From contig NC_089182.1 of assembly GCF_947507565.1 (NCBI RefSeq), positions 1,054,001 through 1,118,000 of the forward strand: a DNA stretch of 64,000 nucleotides, read 5' to 3'. Position numbers and translations under genes: made by a program. The stretch comes from Oscarella lobularis. Taxonomy: Eukaryota; Porifera; Homoscleromorpha; Homosclerophorida; Oscarellidae. Positions 46,288-56,520 of the stretch are shown piece after piece. The notes under the pieces were generated by a model. The model saw only the letters and a program-made list of their open reading frames with translations, was not told where the DNA came from and did not search any database. Position 1 is the stretch's first letter. Every line of letters begins with the position of its first letter.

Positions 46288-48489
46288 ATGGCTGAAAATG
46301 TTGTCAGCGAGCCGGTCGAGTCGGATCCCAATGCGAAGAAGTTATTTGATAAGACATCGCCTGTTGGGGCCCCTCGAGAGGACACGGACGCGGACGATTT
46401 CCATTCTGCGGACGAAGGGACGGAAAAAGAGGAGGCGGGAGTGAAAACCGAAGCGGGAGACGAAAAGAAGAAGTCGAGCGAAGAAGAAGAGAAAAGCGGT
46501 GAAATTTCGCACGACGAAAAAGCCGAGGAGACGAAAGAAGAAAAGAACGAAGACGATAACAATAACACGAACGAGAGCGAGGAAGAAGAAGTTGAGGTTG
46601 AATCACTGTCTGATGTCTCAGCAGACGAAGATGAGGATGATGAGGATGATGATGAGGATGAGGACGAAGAGGATGAGGGAGATGACGAAAACGGGGCAAG
46701 TGAACAAGAAAGAAAAGAAGAAGAAGAAGAAGACGAGAACGAGAACGAGGAGGAGGAGGAGGAGGAGGAGGTGGAGGTAAGAGCCTGTGATAAATTTATA
46801 ATATTCAATGCGTAATTATGCTTGGGCTATATAAAATCAATCTGTGCTCTTTTTATTACTTTTTCTTTCTAGACGGTTGAGCAGGAGAGGAAGGAGAGGC
46901 TCAGGGATCCTTCCTATGCTCCTCGACGAATAAGTTTCTTTTTACACGACACGCGATTTTACGACGAAACCGAAATGAAACGGTTAGTGGATCATGCCAT
47001 AGGCATAGCACGCCGTTCTAATAGAAAATTCCTAGAAACATCGATCCTGAGTTAGACCACAGTCGGCGACGTCGCAAATGGAACGTGGAAGACGAAGATG
47101 AAGTACAAAGGCCTGGAATAGATGCAGACAGGTGGGGACATGACCTTTACAAAGAGGAAGAGCAGGGTCCAAAGGAAATCTACGAGAGACAAACGGACGG
47201 CGATGGAGAAGAAAGACGGTATTAAATTATATGCAATTACGTATTTATGTATATTAATAATAATTAAGATATCCTCGTGGCGGACGAGGCGGTAGACGGG
47301 GATCTAGAGGAAGACGAGGATTTAGGGGTCAAACCGGTCGACATCCACGAAGTAGAGGAGGAGGAGGAGGAGACAGGTTCCATAATGATAATGATAGAGA
47401 ATATGATCAAAGTAGGCAAAGAGACGATAAAGAGTCAGGATGGCGAGGACGAGGCGGCGGAACTTATCGAGGCGGCCGTGGCGGGCGTGGAAGAAACGAA
47501 CGATTACCATATTATGAATATAGGCGACGACGGCAGGACGAGCCCGACGACGACGATGGAGATCGAGATCGTCGTCAAAGAACGGATCGTCGTCGCAGAG
47601 CGGACTCGGAGGATGACGAGACGGGAGAAGTGACTTTTGCGAGGCGCGGACGTGGCGGTCGTAGTCGAGGTATCGTCCGAAGTGGCGGCGTTATGACGGT
47701 GACTCCACGTCGCGCGACCGCGCCCACTCAAGCGTCGACAGGTGGAGCAAATGAAGAAATCGAGAAAGCGGAGGAGAGGCAAACAAAGCCTCAGCCGAAG
47801 CCGGATCCGTCGCCGGCACCGCATTCTCGCACTCCGACGTTTGGATCGGATGAAAGTGCTCAGACTCAGCCTCCGAAGGGACGCGGACGCGGACGCGGTG
47901 CAACGAGTTTTGGTGGTGGCGACGACGCGGAGAAACCGAAGAGATATTCGTCGCAGAGAGCCGCTGCGACGCAGAAGCCCGGCGGAGAGCAGATACCGGC
48001 GACGGTGGCGACTGTTCCTCCTCCACAACCTGTTGCCGCCGTCCCTCAGGCGGCTCATCCTATGAACCCTCCTCAGGCTCTTGCTCCCTTTTCCGTTTCC
48101 GTTGAAACACTGACGCCTGAAGAGCAGATGGTTCTTTATGAATTTCGGCATCAGGCTCAGCTGCAGCATCAGCAGCAGCACGAAGCGGTGGCTAGAGCGA
48201 AAAAGGCTCAGGCGCTTGCTTCTCAGTATAGTTCCGTACCTCACGTGATATACCCTCAAGGTTTTTCTCCGAGGTATAGAATTGATGTTTTTGGGTCTTT
48301 CTAGTAAAGAATTTCTTTTCTAGTCCTGATCCTGATGGCTCTGGCGTTCCAGGGCAATTTTATGGCGGTGCCTTTTATCCATCACATCAGCCACCACCGG
48401 GATTGCAGCAAGGGAGTGGTGGAGTGGCTGGAAGTGGTCGGCCCAGGTCTGCTGTTCCTATTGTTAGTCCGGAGAACAAGAAGAATTAA
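46288..48489 (+). CDS. CASC3: CASC3/Barentsz/MLN51 exon junction complex core protein
   Basis: Exons 46288-46776, 46873-46982, 47036-47218, 47269-48273 and 48324-48489 give 650 residues. CASC3 clamps eIF4A3 onto spliced mRNA in the exon junction complex and acts in mRNA localisation and decay. The N-terminal third is extremely acidic (Glu/Asp runs). The conserved SELOR region follows, with DPSYAPRR, a FFLHDTRFYD stretch, RRRRKWNVEDED and DRWGHD. Then come dense RGG/RGR repeats and a Pro/Gln-rich tail. Sequence elements expected for eIF4A3 contact are all present. If the last intron is retained, the frame stops at 48301-48303 and gives a slightly shorter C-terminus (ends FGSF). It shares its upstream region with the LCAT-like gene. 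The antisense strand of the acidic tract reads as poly-Ser and is not a gene. Confidence 0.92.
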
Positions 48490-48669
48490 TTTTGACTGTT
48501 GTCTGATGTTGTTTCTCTGCGAAATGGCTTCTGTTGCCTGTTTTATGAGTAGAGGACGAGATGTATTTGAAGTATTGTTTGCATTTTAAGTCAGTCTAGT
48601 CGGCCACTAGAAACAGGCACTTAAAAAATTTTGGTATTCTTTTTGGCGTCGTTCTTCGTTCCTAATAAT

Positions 48670-48675
48670 AATAAA
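48670..48675 (+). promoter_or_regulatory. AATAAA polyadenylation signal for CASC3
   Basis: An AATAAA sits 181 nt after the CASC3 stop codon and only 30 nt before the tRNA-Met gene. CASC3 transcripts therefore probably end within or next to the tRNA promoter. Confidence 0.5.
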
Positions 48676-48704
48676 GACCACAGAAACTCACAATTTATCA
48701 GGGT

Positions 48705-48792
48705 GCTTCGGTAGCTCAGTCGGCAGAGCGTTAGTCTCATAATCTGCTAGTTGGGAATCTAAAGGTCGCGAGTTCGAGCCTCGTCCGAAGCA
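48705..48792 (+). tRNA. tRNA-Met (CAT anticodon) with a 15-nt intron
   Basis: The acceptor arms GCTTCGG (48705-48711) and CCGAAGC (48785-48791) pair perfectly, with discriminator A at 48792. The D arm (GCTC...GAGC), the anticodon stem TTAGT/TCTAA with loop CTCATAA, and the T arm (GCGAG TTCGAGC CTCGT) all fold. The anticodon CAT is at 48738-48740. A 15-nt intron occupies 48742-48756, at the canonical position one base 3' of the anticodon; removing it leaves a standard 73-nt tRNA. There is no encoded CCA. A T-run from 48795 serves as pol III terminator. By structure it is an elongator tRNA-Met rather than initiator. Confidence 0.93.
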
Positions 48793-48793
48793 C

Positions 48794-50052
48794 GTTTTTT
48801 CTTTTTTGTTTTGATTCTTTTTTTTCTTTTAGGAACAAATTGGTAGCTGTTAACCTTGCTGAACCGGTTAGAGTATTTTGTTTCTCGGACGAAAGTTTGA
48901 TCAGTGCGCAGCGCGCTAAGACAGAGAACCCGTACATGGATGTCCGATGATGTTGTCTCTACTGTATTCCGCTTCTGCCTTTGCTTATTCAGTAACTTCC
49001 GATGAACGGTAGGAACGTTGTATACATTGCATGCGTGTGCCGCGGTCAGGGACCGCCTAGAAACACGCGACTCACCACCATGACTCATCCTCTCCCCGCC
49101 GCATACATTGGAAACCGTGAGACGACTTCGTCGTCGGTCTGAGCGTCGTGTGCGTACTGAATGATCGCAAATAAGATGCTCTATCCCATGGTATCCCCTT
49201 TCCCTAGTGAGTGTGTATCGAACAGAACCCCCACTCGCTCATGCATATATTCCGTAACCGAGCTGCTTCCTTTGCGCCCTGCAGTCATCAGCGGGGGAGT
49301 GGAATGTCTCCCCCGTCCATCGGACCTATATCTATATTAGCCAGAGGAGGGGCCCCCTTGCAAGGACCTAATCTGACCTCCCCGCAACGATCGGTCGCGC
49401 CTGCAAGTCTGAAAGCCTCGAGAACCAACTCAAATTGACAATAGGTCGTTTGACGACGATAGTTGCACGCAGACGCACGACACTCCTAATTGGTCGCCAA
49501 GCCAATGGGGCAGAGGACGCGTGCGACGCAAAGCTGCTCGATCAAATGGGAAGCACACGAGTCTCGTTAGCACCGCGCCAAATTAGGGACTAAAAAGCCC
49601 TCCCCGACTGCTCGTAGAGAAACAGGTCTGCCTATGCAGTCTTTACGCGTTCGTGTACAGCGTAGCTTGTTTTAGCGAGCGTCCCATGCCCTCGGGGTGG
49701 GAAAAAGTAGCGAATTATGACTAGTTCGAGATGCTCTGTGCACAATGGTGTCGCGACCCAAGACAAACTGTCCGATTTTAGAGCCCTTTTGCGGTGCGTT
49801 AAACGAGAGTCTAGTCGCGCGATGACGACGGCGCCGATCGATAGAGAGAGACGACGAAACGTCGTCCGGGCTGTTTTTCTCCGGGTCCAATCACGTAGGC
49901 GGTACTCGTCTTCTGATTTGATTTTATCGCGGCGGAACTGCGTCCCGGCACGAACGTACACAAGATATCGCGCTCGCCGTCGGGCCTGCTCAGTGCGATC
50001 CGATTCGTCGAAGGAGTAAGAGCGCGCGAATTTTTTAGTCGACTAATCGACG
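48794..50052. other. 1.26-kb intergenic region without recognisable genes
   Basis: No frame here looks like protein and no RNA gene folds convincingly. Small hairpins are visible: GCGGTC-AGG-GACCGC at 49042-49056, and CGGGGGAG/CTCCCCCG with an 8-nt loop at 49292-49315. Opposed CCAAT-type boxes around 49490-49510 (ATTGG...CCAAT) could belong to the promoter of the gene starting at 50053. Confidence 0.5.
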
Positions 50053-51359
50053 ATGAAGTCGATCGCAAAGAGCGTCCAGTCTCTGGTACGTCGTTGTGGG
50101 GACGAGCAAGCCCTCGGGCCCCGTACACACTACTACTACACACACGCCCGTCCCCTCGCGACACGTGTGTGTGTGACCTATAGTCGTTTTTCTTAGGTAA
50201 GCGTCGCTTTCTCGCTTTTCGTTTTTGTCGCCGTCGCCCGCAACGTCGTCGTGCGAGCCGCTCCCAAGACGACGACGGCGTCGACGAAACTACCCTCGTC
50301 GCCGGCGTACGTCGCCATTACGCTCTACGTTCGCTTCGAAGATCAAGACAACGTTCCTAATGCAAGTGCGAGCAACTTCTTGAATCTATTGATTCGCGAT
50401 GTGACGGCGGCGATCTCCAACTTCTCTGCCGTGCCGCCGAATCGTGTCATGCGGCTCAAGGTACAGCATATTTCGCGCTTATCGAAAGACGACGGCGCCC
50501 CACGCGTGCTTTGTCGCGAACGCTTGACCACATTACTCACACGCGCGATGTTACAGTACGAACATGGCCCTAGAGGGGGTGGGGGCTTTCCTGTGTGGTC
50601 AATCGGTTCTCCCAAATTATTATCTATAGACTGAATAAGTTGGTGCATGTGGGAAAAGGGCTTTCTGTTCTCGAGGGACTCATTCGACGTGCAAACCGCA
50701 TCTTCTCGTGTTATTATTCCGGCATCGGTGCCGGGCGGGGGGGAAGCGATCGTTGTTTACGCGTTGCGCGAGTTGGAGCTCACCGACTTAACCAAATTAG
50801 CGAGATACTGTTTTGATTGGTGGCGAATCTTGTCGCCGCGCCACCACCGGGGGGTCCCTTCAGTCGTTTTCCCGGCCGGCTTCATATGTGCCCACGGCGT
50901 CTAGGTGTTCCTCGAAGACCACCCCGATTATGACCTCTCCGTCGCATTCGATTTGCTATTCGACGATGCTCGATCGTCACCGAAAGCGAGCGACTTCGAG
51001 AACAAATCGTTTACCATCGTAACGTCGCCGGCTGTCGTGCACAGGGCTTTGACGATCCGTAATCGAAAGTCTAATGCATAAATTAGATCGGTTTTCTGAT
51101 TGGCGGTTTTCATGCAGTCTTGACGTTGCCGCCGCCTACGGCGATATCGAGTCGTCCTTCAACTGATCCTGAAGTAACGGCGACTTCAAGTTCTAAAGTG
51201 ACCTCTAAATCGATTAGAAGCGGATGGTCGTCGCCGACGTCGTCTACACGAGCTCCTCCTACTTCCGTTGCTATGACGTCGACAGTGACGTCGGCTGGAG
51301 CTCGCACAACGTCATATTTTTTGGCCTTGTTACTAGCGGTTATTGGAGTGCATTTTTGA
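50053..51359 (+). CDS. Small signal-peptide surface protein with a SEA-like domain, Ser/Thr-rich stalk and GPI-type tail (unrecognised)
   Basis: Exons 50053-50085, 50197-50460, 50905-51058 and 51118-51359 join in phase to give 230 residues. The N-terminus is a hydrophobic signal peptide (VAFSLFVFVAVA core). A compact region of about 90 residues (ITLYVRFED ... NFLNLLIRDVTAAI ... VPPNRVMRL ... YDLSVAFDLLFDD) has strand and helix order reminiscent of SEA domains; this is only suggestive. A Ser/Thr/Pro-rich stretch of about 60 residues follows, likely O-glycosylated. The chain ends in FLALLLAVIGVHF right at the C-terminus with no cytoplasmic tail, as in GPI-anchored precursors. The 444-nt second intron is long for this locus. 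I do not recognise the family; it may be lineage-restricted. Confidence 0.6.
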
Positions 51360-51950
51360 CTTTTTAGCTATTTTCGCGCGTGAAGTATGCAGGCGCAATT
51401 CGTTGTGCTGAAGTATAACTAATAAATCTATTTTATTTGGCATGAGCTCCCGGATTCTGCAGTAAACATAATTACCTCACGAATGAGAATTATGTAACCG
51501 CTAATTTATGTTTATTTTTAGTGCGGGCTAATTTCGTAGGCGCGTGCTAAAGAGTTCTACTTCCGTTTGTCACGTGCACTATGCATCACGTCATGCAATA
51601 CGGGAGATCACAGAACATACCTGGGCGTCGCTGAGGTCACGCGGATCTCTCGATCAAATCGTAAGCGTTCGGCCTATTCACGCGTTCGTCCGCCAACGCT
51701 CACGCCATCTTCAACTGAAACGAACGCGCGCGATCGCCTTCACGTTCGAGAAAACCCGTCGCTTCCTTTCGGAGAATCGGTGAGAGAAGGTGCGCAGAAA
51801 GGGGCCTCACCCCGACAAATTCACCCTATACGCGCGTCTCCCGCACCCCATCTCTTCAATCATCGCGACCTCGTACGGGAATAGTCCCGTGCGCAGACCG
51901 CGCAGCGAATAAGTAGTCGATTTTCCTTCCTTAGCGACTTCACCCACTAG
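51360..51950. other. Intergenic region between the GPI-like gene and Rab5
   Basis: It holds an AATAAA at 51421-51426, 62 nt past the upstream stop, and about 500 bp that must carry the Rab5 promoter and 5'UTR. An E-box in the CLEAR-like context TGTCACGTGCAC is at about 51569-51580. The Rab5 ATG directly follows a CACCCACTAG, which could be an acceptor of a 5'UTR intron. I see no further gene. Confidence 0.45.
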
Positions 51951-53530
51951 ATGGCGGCACGTGGCCCAGGACAACGTCCCAATGGACCCGGACAGAACAA
52001 AATATGCCAGTTCAAACTCGTCTTACTCGGTAAACGAGCGCAGTCGATATTCGTGACGCGAACGCGACGATCGCCCTGCCCGTATCCTAATTGGGGGCCC
52101 CGCCTCCTCCTTTCTGTCCTCGCGCGTGCAGGAGAATCGGCCGTTGGAAAATCGAGTCTAGTTCTTCGGTTTGTAAAAGGGCAATTTCACGAGTACCAAG
52201 AATCGACCATAGGCGGTGAGTGAGAATCGAGACGAAAATATAAACGACGAGTCGCGTTGTTTTAGCTGCATTTCTGACGCAGACCGTCTGCTTGGAAGAG
52301 ACGACCGTAAAATTCGAAATTTGGGATACAGCCGGTCAAGAAAATATCCTCTTTTTTTTCTCTTTTTTCTTCCTCTTCTTTCCGAGGGGATTTTATTCCT
52401 TAACTTTCTTCTCTCGCACGATATCACAGTCTTGCGCCGATGTACTATAGGGGAGCGCAGGCGGCGATCGTTGTGTATGACGTGACAAATCAGGTAAAGT
52501 GGGGTGGGAGACTATGAGTTTCCATAGAAGAGTGCGTAGTATGTCTTCAGTCTTCTTAGAAGACGACCGTGTAGAGAGGGAGGGTACAAGGGAAATGATG
52601 TCATAGGAAACTGTTCTGTTATCTGTGATTCCCTTAGATATATCGAACTTGTCTTATTAAGAAGGCCTACTAGTACGTATCTGTGACCCCTTTGACATAG
52701 CATGTATTACATAGATCATTTAATTTGTTTGTATGCTATCTGTGGCCTCGCGTGGGTCGATTCGTTTCTCTTTCACTTTGATGACATTCGTTGAGATGAC
52801 GAGTCTGATATTGATTTTATTTTGATGTCAAGTACGAGGCATTTGTCTGAGTGAAGAGTCTCCCGCTTCTGAACTTAGAATCGCTTTATTTTCTTGATAT
52901 TCTGAACTCGTCCTTCATTTAGGACACGTTTGCACGTGCAAAGAACTGGGTGAAAGAATTGCAGCGTCAGGCCAGTCCAAACATTGTCATTGCACTCTCC
53001 GGAAATAAAGCTGATTTGAGCAACAAGCGCATGGTGGACTACGAGGCAAAGAAGAGAAGAAAATCCATTAAGGATTCACATAATGGGGAATGGTTTCTGT
53101 TTGTAGGAGGCGCAAGCTTACGCGGACGACAATGGACTACTGTTTATGGAAACGTCAGCGAAAACGGCAATGAATGTTAATGAGATATTTCTCGCAATTG
53201 GTAAGAAATGGTACCAGTAGTCCCTCCCCATGAAGAGAGAAAAACGTTCTTCGAGTCTATTGCTCCCCTTTGATGACACATACATAGATGACGAGTCTGA
53301 TTGTTTCCTTTGATGTCAAGTACGAGGCATTTGTCTGAGTGGATCCCCTTAGAACGCGCGGTCTACATCTCCTTGAATTTCCGCCTCCTATGTATTCCTA
53401 TATTTATTCCCTAGCTAAAAAGTTGCCCAAGAGCGATCCTAGTCAAGCCGGTCGGCCGACGCGCGGCGTCGATCTTCAACAACAGGAGCAGCGCAGCTCG
53501 GGGGGTTGTTGCGGCGGCGGCAACAAGTGA
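51951..53530 (+). CDS. RAB5: Rab5 small GTPase
   Basis: Exons 51951-52029, 52132-52215, 52266-52343, 52420-52493, 52923-53045, 53107-53200 and 53415-53530 encode 215 residues, the usual Rab5 length. Rab5 directs early-endosome fusion and recruits PI3-kinase, so it works upstream of PIKfyve. All GTPase motifs are present: GESAVGKSS (P-loop), ESTIGAAF (switch I), [17 protein letters not shown] (switch II, Rab5-specific), NKADL and ETSAK. The C-terminus GGCCGGGNK supplies the double Cys for geranylgeranylation, with an unusually long tail after CC. The third intron is of AT-AC U12 type and the fifth of GC-AG type. The 4th intron (429 nt) and the 6th share a repeat of about 55 bp. Confidence 0.95.
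52344..52419 (+). other. AT-AC U12-type (minor spliceosome) intron in Rab5
   Basis: The 76-nt intron begins ATATCCTCTT and ends GCAC. A perfect U12 branch-site match TTCCTTAAC lies at 52396-52404, with the branch A 16 nt from the 3' end. Only this excision restores the invariant [11 protein letters not shown] sequence in frame: the R codon is split A|GA. No GT-AG alternative does so. Confidence 0.93.
52794..52853 (+). repeat. Copy 1 of a repeat shared by two Rab5 introns
   Basis: Sequence from AGATGACGAGTCTGAT to TTTGTCTGAGTG in intron 4 recurs at 53286-53341 in intron 6, with a small internal difference. The last 33 bases (TTTGATGTCAAGTACGAGG onward) are identical. It is probably a segment duplication or a short dispersed repeat. 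Confidence 0.7.
53046..53106 (+). other. GC-AG intron in Rab5
   Basis: The donor is GAG|GCAAAG and the acceptor TTTGTAG. Using it preserves the family spacing KRMVDYE-EAQAYAD. The nearest GT donor, 12 nt upstream, would delete four conserved residues. Confidence 0.85.
53286..53341 (+). repeat. Copy 2 of a repeat shared by two Rab5 introns
   Basis: This is the partner of 52794-52853. The central part differs (TTGTTTCC against ATTGATTTTATT) while both flanks are conserved. Confidence 0.7.
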
Positions 53531-53876
53531 TGTGACGGGTTCGGGAAGATGCCTATTTTGCACGTCGCTTCATTATTTACTGTCAAACCTAATCAGCTCC
53601 GAGGAACATTAGTGTATAATATAGTTCTGCCAGTCTGCTTTTTTCTTTGTCGCGTGTATTTAGTACTTCTTTAGTTGTGTATTTCCCTTTCCTTCCCTTT
53701 GTCCCCGTTTTCGATTCTGATTCGTTAGATTTAGTGCTATCTGGCTGATATTGTGAGATCGTTCTTTCTCGTGCGTTTTTTCTTCCCCTGTTCGTCTTTT
53801 TTGGTATTACATGAATTGGAATACATATATTTACGTTTGTACCCCCAGGGGGGCGGTGACGATCCGGGCGTTGGAA

Positions 53877-56383
53877 ATGTTGTTTGTCTCGTTTCTTGCT
53901 CTGCTGGGTCTTGCGGGATCCTCCGTTCCACTGCACGGTCTTTACGAGAACTGCATGCCTGCAGCGGAGCACTACAAGAATCCATTTGACTTTGATACCG
54001 TGAAAGCTAAACTTTCTTTGTGGGTACAGCAGTACATCTAGTGAACCGGTTTGTTTTTGCAGGTGAATCTGACTGCTACAGTCAAACTTCCTTCAGGAGG
54101 ATCTGTTACCATCGATGGGTGAGTCACGTGTCATGTATTGTACTGTAACTTCTCAATGTATTTTCTAGATTCTACTATCAGGTAGTGTTGGCACGTGCAG
54201 AGTTATCTTTTGCAGCTGTGTGTGTGTCTCTCTCTCTCTCTCTCTCTCTCCAAAGAACTACAGTCGATCAAATAAGAATGATCGGGAGATTCTTACTCCA
54301 GAGGGCGATCCTGCATTTTGTATACGCTATGCTCCAGTAGAGGAAGGATCTCATTCTGGGACAATGGAACTGAAAGATCCTTCAGGAGTGAAAAAACATT
54401 CTTTTGAATTTTCAGCTGAAAAGGTGCAGTAGCATAGCTGTTTCATGAAGTTAATTTGAGTGCATAGGGAAGCGACATGAGAGGTTACATTAGGCTGGGA
54501 AGAAATAACTTGCATTTTCAGTTTGAAAACAACAGGTGGAATGACAAATTGTTATGGTGAAAACGTTCACGTTTAGCTTATGCCAGGACCTACTTTCCAG
54601 TCGGTGAAAACATATGCTGGGTGAGATATCAACAAGGTTAGCAAATAGCATTTATCTATTCAAATGCATAGTTGAGATATTAGGAACGTATGACTTTGAT
54701 ACGTACTTCTCGGCGTTGGCTAAGCACGGAGGCACGTACACTCGTCTGTGGTTGACGGACGCCTATATGGATGGCCTTGCCGTCGAAATTGCCATAGGAG
54801 TGTTCAATCTCACCAATCTCTGGTAAAAACGTCTGAAGTTGTGCTTCAGCGTTTGTCATTTTGTTGCGGGGGGGAAAAGGCGTCTGGATTACGTTGTGGC
54901 GCTGGCAGAACAGCTTGATATTCGACTTTTGATGTGCACTGAAAGTTTCAACTTGCTGCGCAGCAAAGCGCCGTACGATAAGTGGAGCACGTCCTATTTG
55001 AACAAGGCTAATGGTGGAATTCTCGATCGCCCGCAGGGTACACGTGTATTTCTAGAAACTGTGAAATTTTTGGTATCGCCTTTGTCTAGATTTTTTTACG
55101 GACGAAGCTGCCAAAGCTGATTATAAAGGCAGACTGCGTTATCTAATTTCGCGATATGGTTATTCGACGAGCGTCTTTGCATGGGAATATTTTAACGAGG
55201 TTTTGTATTGAAAAAACAGGCGAGGATACGACGTTAAAATTTCCTCCTAGGTCGACATCACCGATGGATACAGTTCCACTGCTCAGGTGGCATGGATCAA
55301 AGGTTCCTTGATCTCATCTACCTATTTCTCTTATTCTCTTATTATTAGAGATGACCGATTGGATACACGGTCTTGATACGAATCGTCATCTCGTTTCTAC
55401 GTCCTATTCGAACTCAGCTGGCGATCCAAACGTGCAGGCTCTAGACAGTCTCGATTTTACGATGACCCACAGCTACAATGAGAACGACATCGCTGCATCA
55501 ACGGCCCAGTGGGTAAGCTAGAAACCAAAACGACCTATCAAGAGCACACCACAGCATTTGACTGTTTCTAGCCAAAAATGAAGGTGGAGAAATACAAAAA
55601 GCCGTCGTACGTAGCAGAATTCGGAATAGGCAATGAAGTAATATCTAAACTATTTACTAGTCCCGTTCTAGTACTCCGTCACTTTCTCAGAATCAAGACA
55701 AGGCTGGCTGGTCTCTTCATAACGGCTTATGGGCGCCTGTCATGCAATTTGGCGCTGGGACATGCATGTAAATTTCAAAATCAACTTCTTTTTGTAAATT
55801 TAGCATTTGTCTTTTTGTAGGACGTGGTGGTGGGATAGCTGGGTGGCGCCAAATAACCTCTATGGAGCATTCGTCGGGGTGAGCGAGTTTGTCAAGTTGG
55901 TTGAATGGGCTCAATATGACTGGATGGCGGTTGAAAATGTGACGACGAGTTTAAACACGAGTCGGCTTTACTTGATGGTCGGAAAATCGCTTCACAAACA
56001 ATTTCCACGTGAGTATCTTCTACACAGTCAGAATATGGGATTATGCATGTCCGATGCTTAAGCGATTAAGGGATACGCTGTCGCCGTTCTGTGGGCGCAA
56101 AACCTCTGCTCGACCTGGAAAAAACACCACGACGGAATTGCATGCAGCAAGCAGAGCGATCTCGCTATCACCATACCGGGATGTCAATACCAACAAAGTA
56201 CAAATACCCAATGTGATGCCCATACAAATTCGTCTGCTTTTAGACTACGAAGTAACTTGGTATAACACGACAACAGGAAAACCGCTGCCCCTCGAGACCC
56301 ACGATCCGTGCGCCGACGGCACGTTGAAGTTCACGGCTCCCGACTTCTTGTACGACATAGCGGGAATAGCCCTAATAACTTAA
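53877..56383 (+). CDS. Secreted clan-A-type glycoside hydrolase with N-terminal DUF5060-like domain
   Basis: Exons 53877-54023, 54063-54118, 54169-54181, 54256-54423, 54468-54535, 54587-54620, 54677-54822, 54880-55037, 55090-55199, 55251-55302, 55349-55512, 55572-55637, 55691-55767, 55821-56008, 56063-56197 and 56244-56383 give 573 residues. A signal peptide (MLFVSFLALLGLAGSS) leads. Residues of about 40-160 form an Ig-like DUF5060-type domain ending in YFPVGENICW. A TIM-barrel region follows, with WEYFNE (putative acid/base Glu) and YVAEFG (putative nucleophile Glu), the paired glutamates typical of clan GH-A. A C-terminal beta module (YEVTWYNTTTG) closes it. The architecture is familiar from bacterial polysaccharide-degrading proteins; substrate unknown. 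Many introns argue against contamination. The acceptor of exon 7 is weak. Confidence 0.72.
54169..54181 (+). other. 13-nt microexon in the DUF5060-type hydrolase gene
   Basis: Between TTTTCTAG and GTAGTG lies a 13-nt exon encoding the end of a Gly codon and FYYQ. Skipping it would shift the frame (13 is not a multiple of three), so its inclusion is needed for the downstream DUF5060-like sequence. Confidence 0.65.
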
Positions 56384-56520
56384 AAGGGATTGGCGATGGG
56401 TCTGTTTCAACGTTTATTTTGTATTTCTTTCTTTCTTACTTTGTACTAATGTTTCTTTTGCAGCGCTCTGGTTTCCTCCACTCCAAAAAAACATGTGAAA
56501 CATTTCGGCCGACTTGTAAA

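Noticed and set aside
46146-46808. Minus-strand frame of 220 codons, almost entirely Ser
   Set aside because: It is the complement of the Glu/Asp-rich N-terminus of CASC3, whose exon is confirmed by the conserved SELOR region downstream.
49100-49330. A U1 snRNA-like segment on the minus strand (GGGGATACCATGGG)
   Set aside because: The essential 5' ACTTACCTG region and the rest of the U1 fold are absent.
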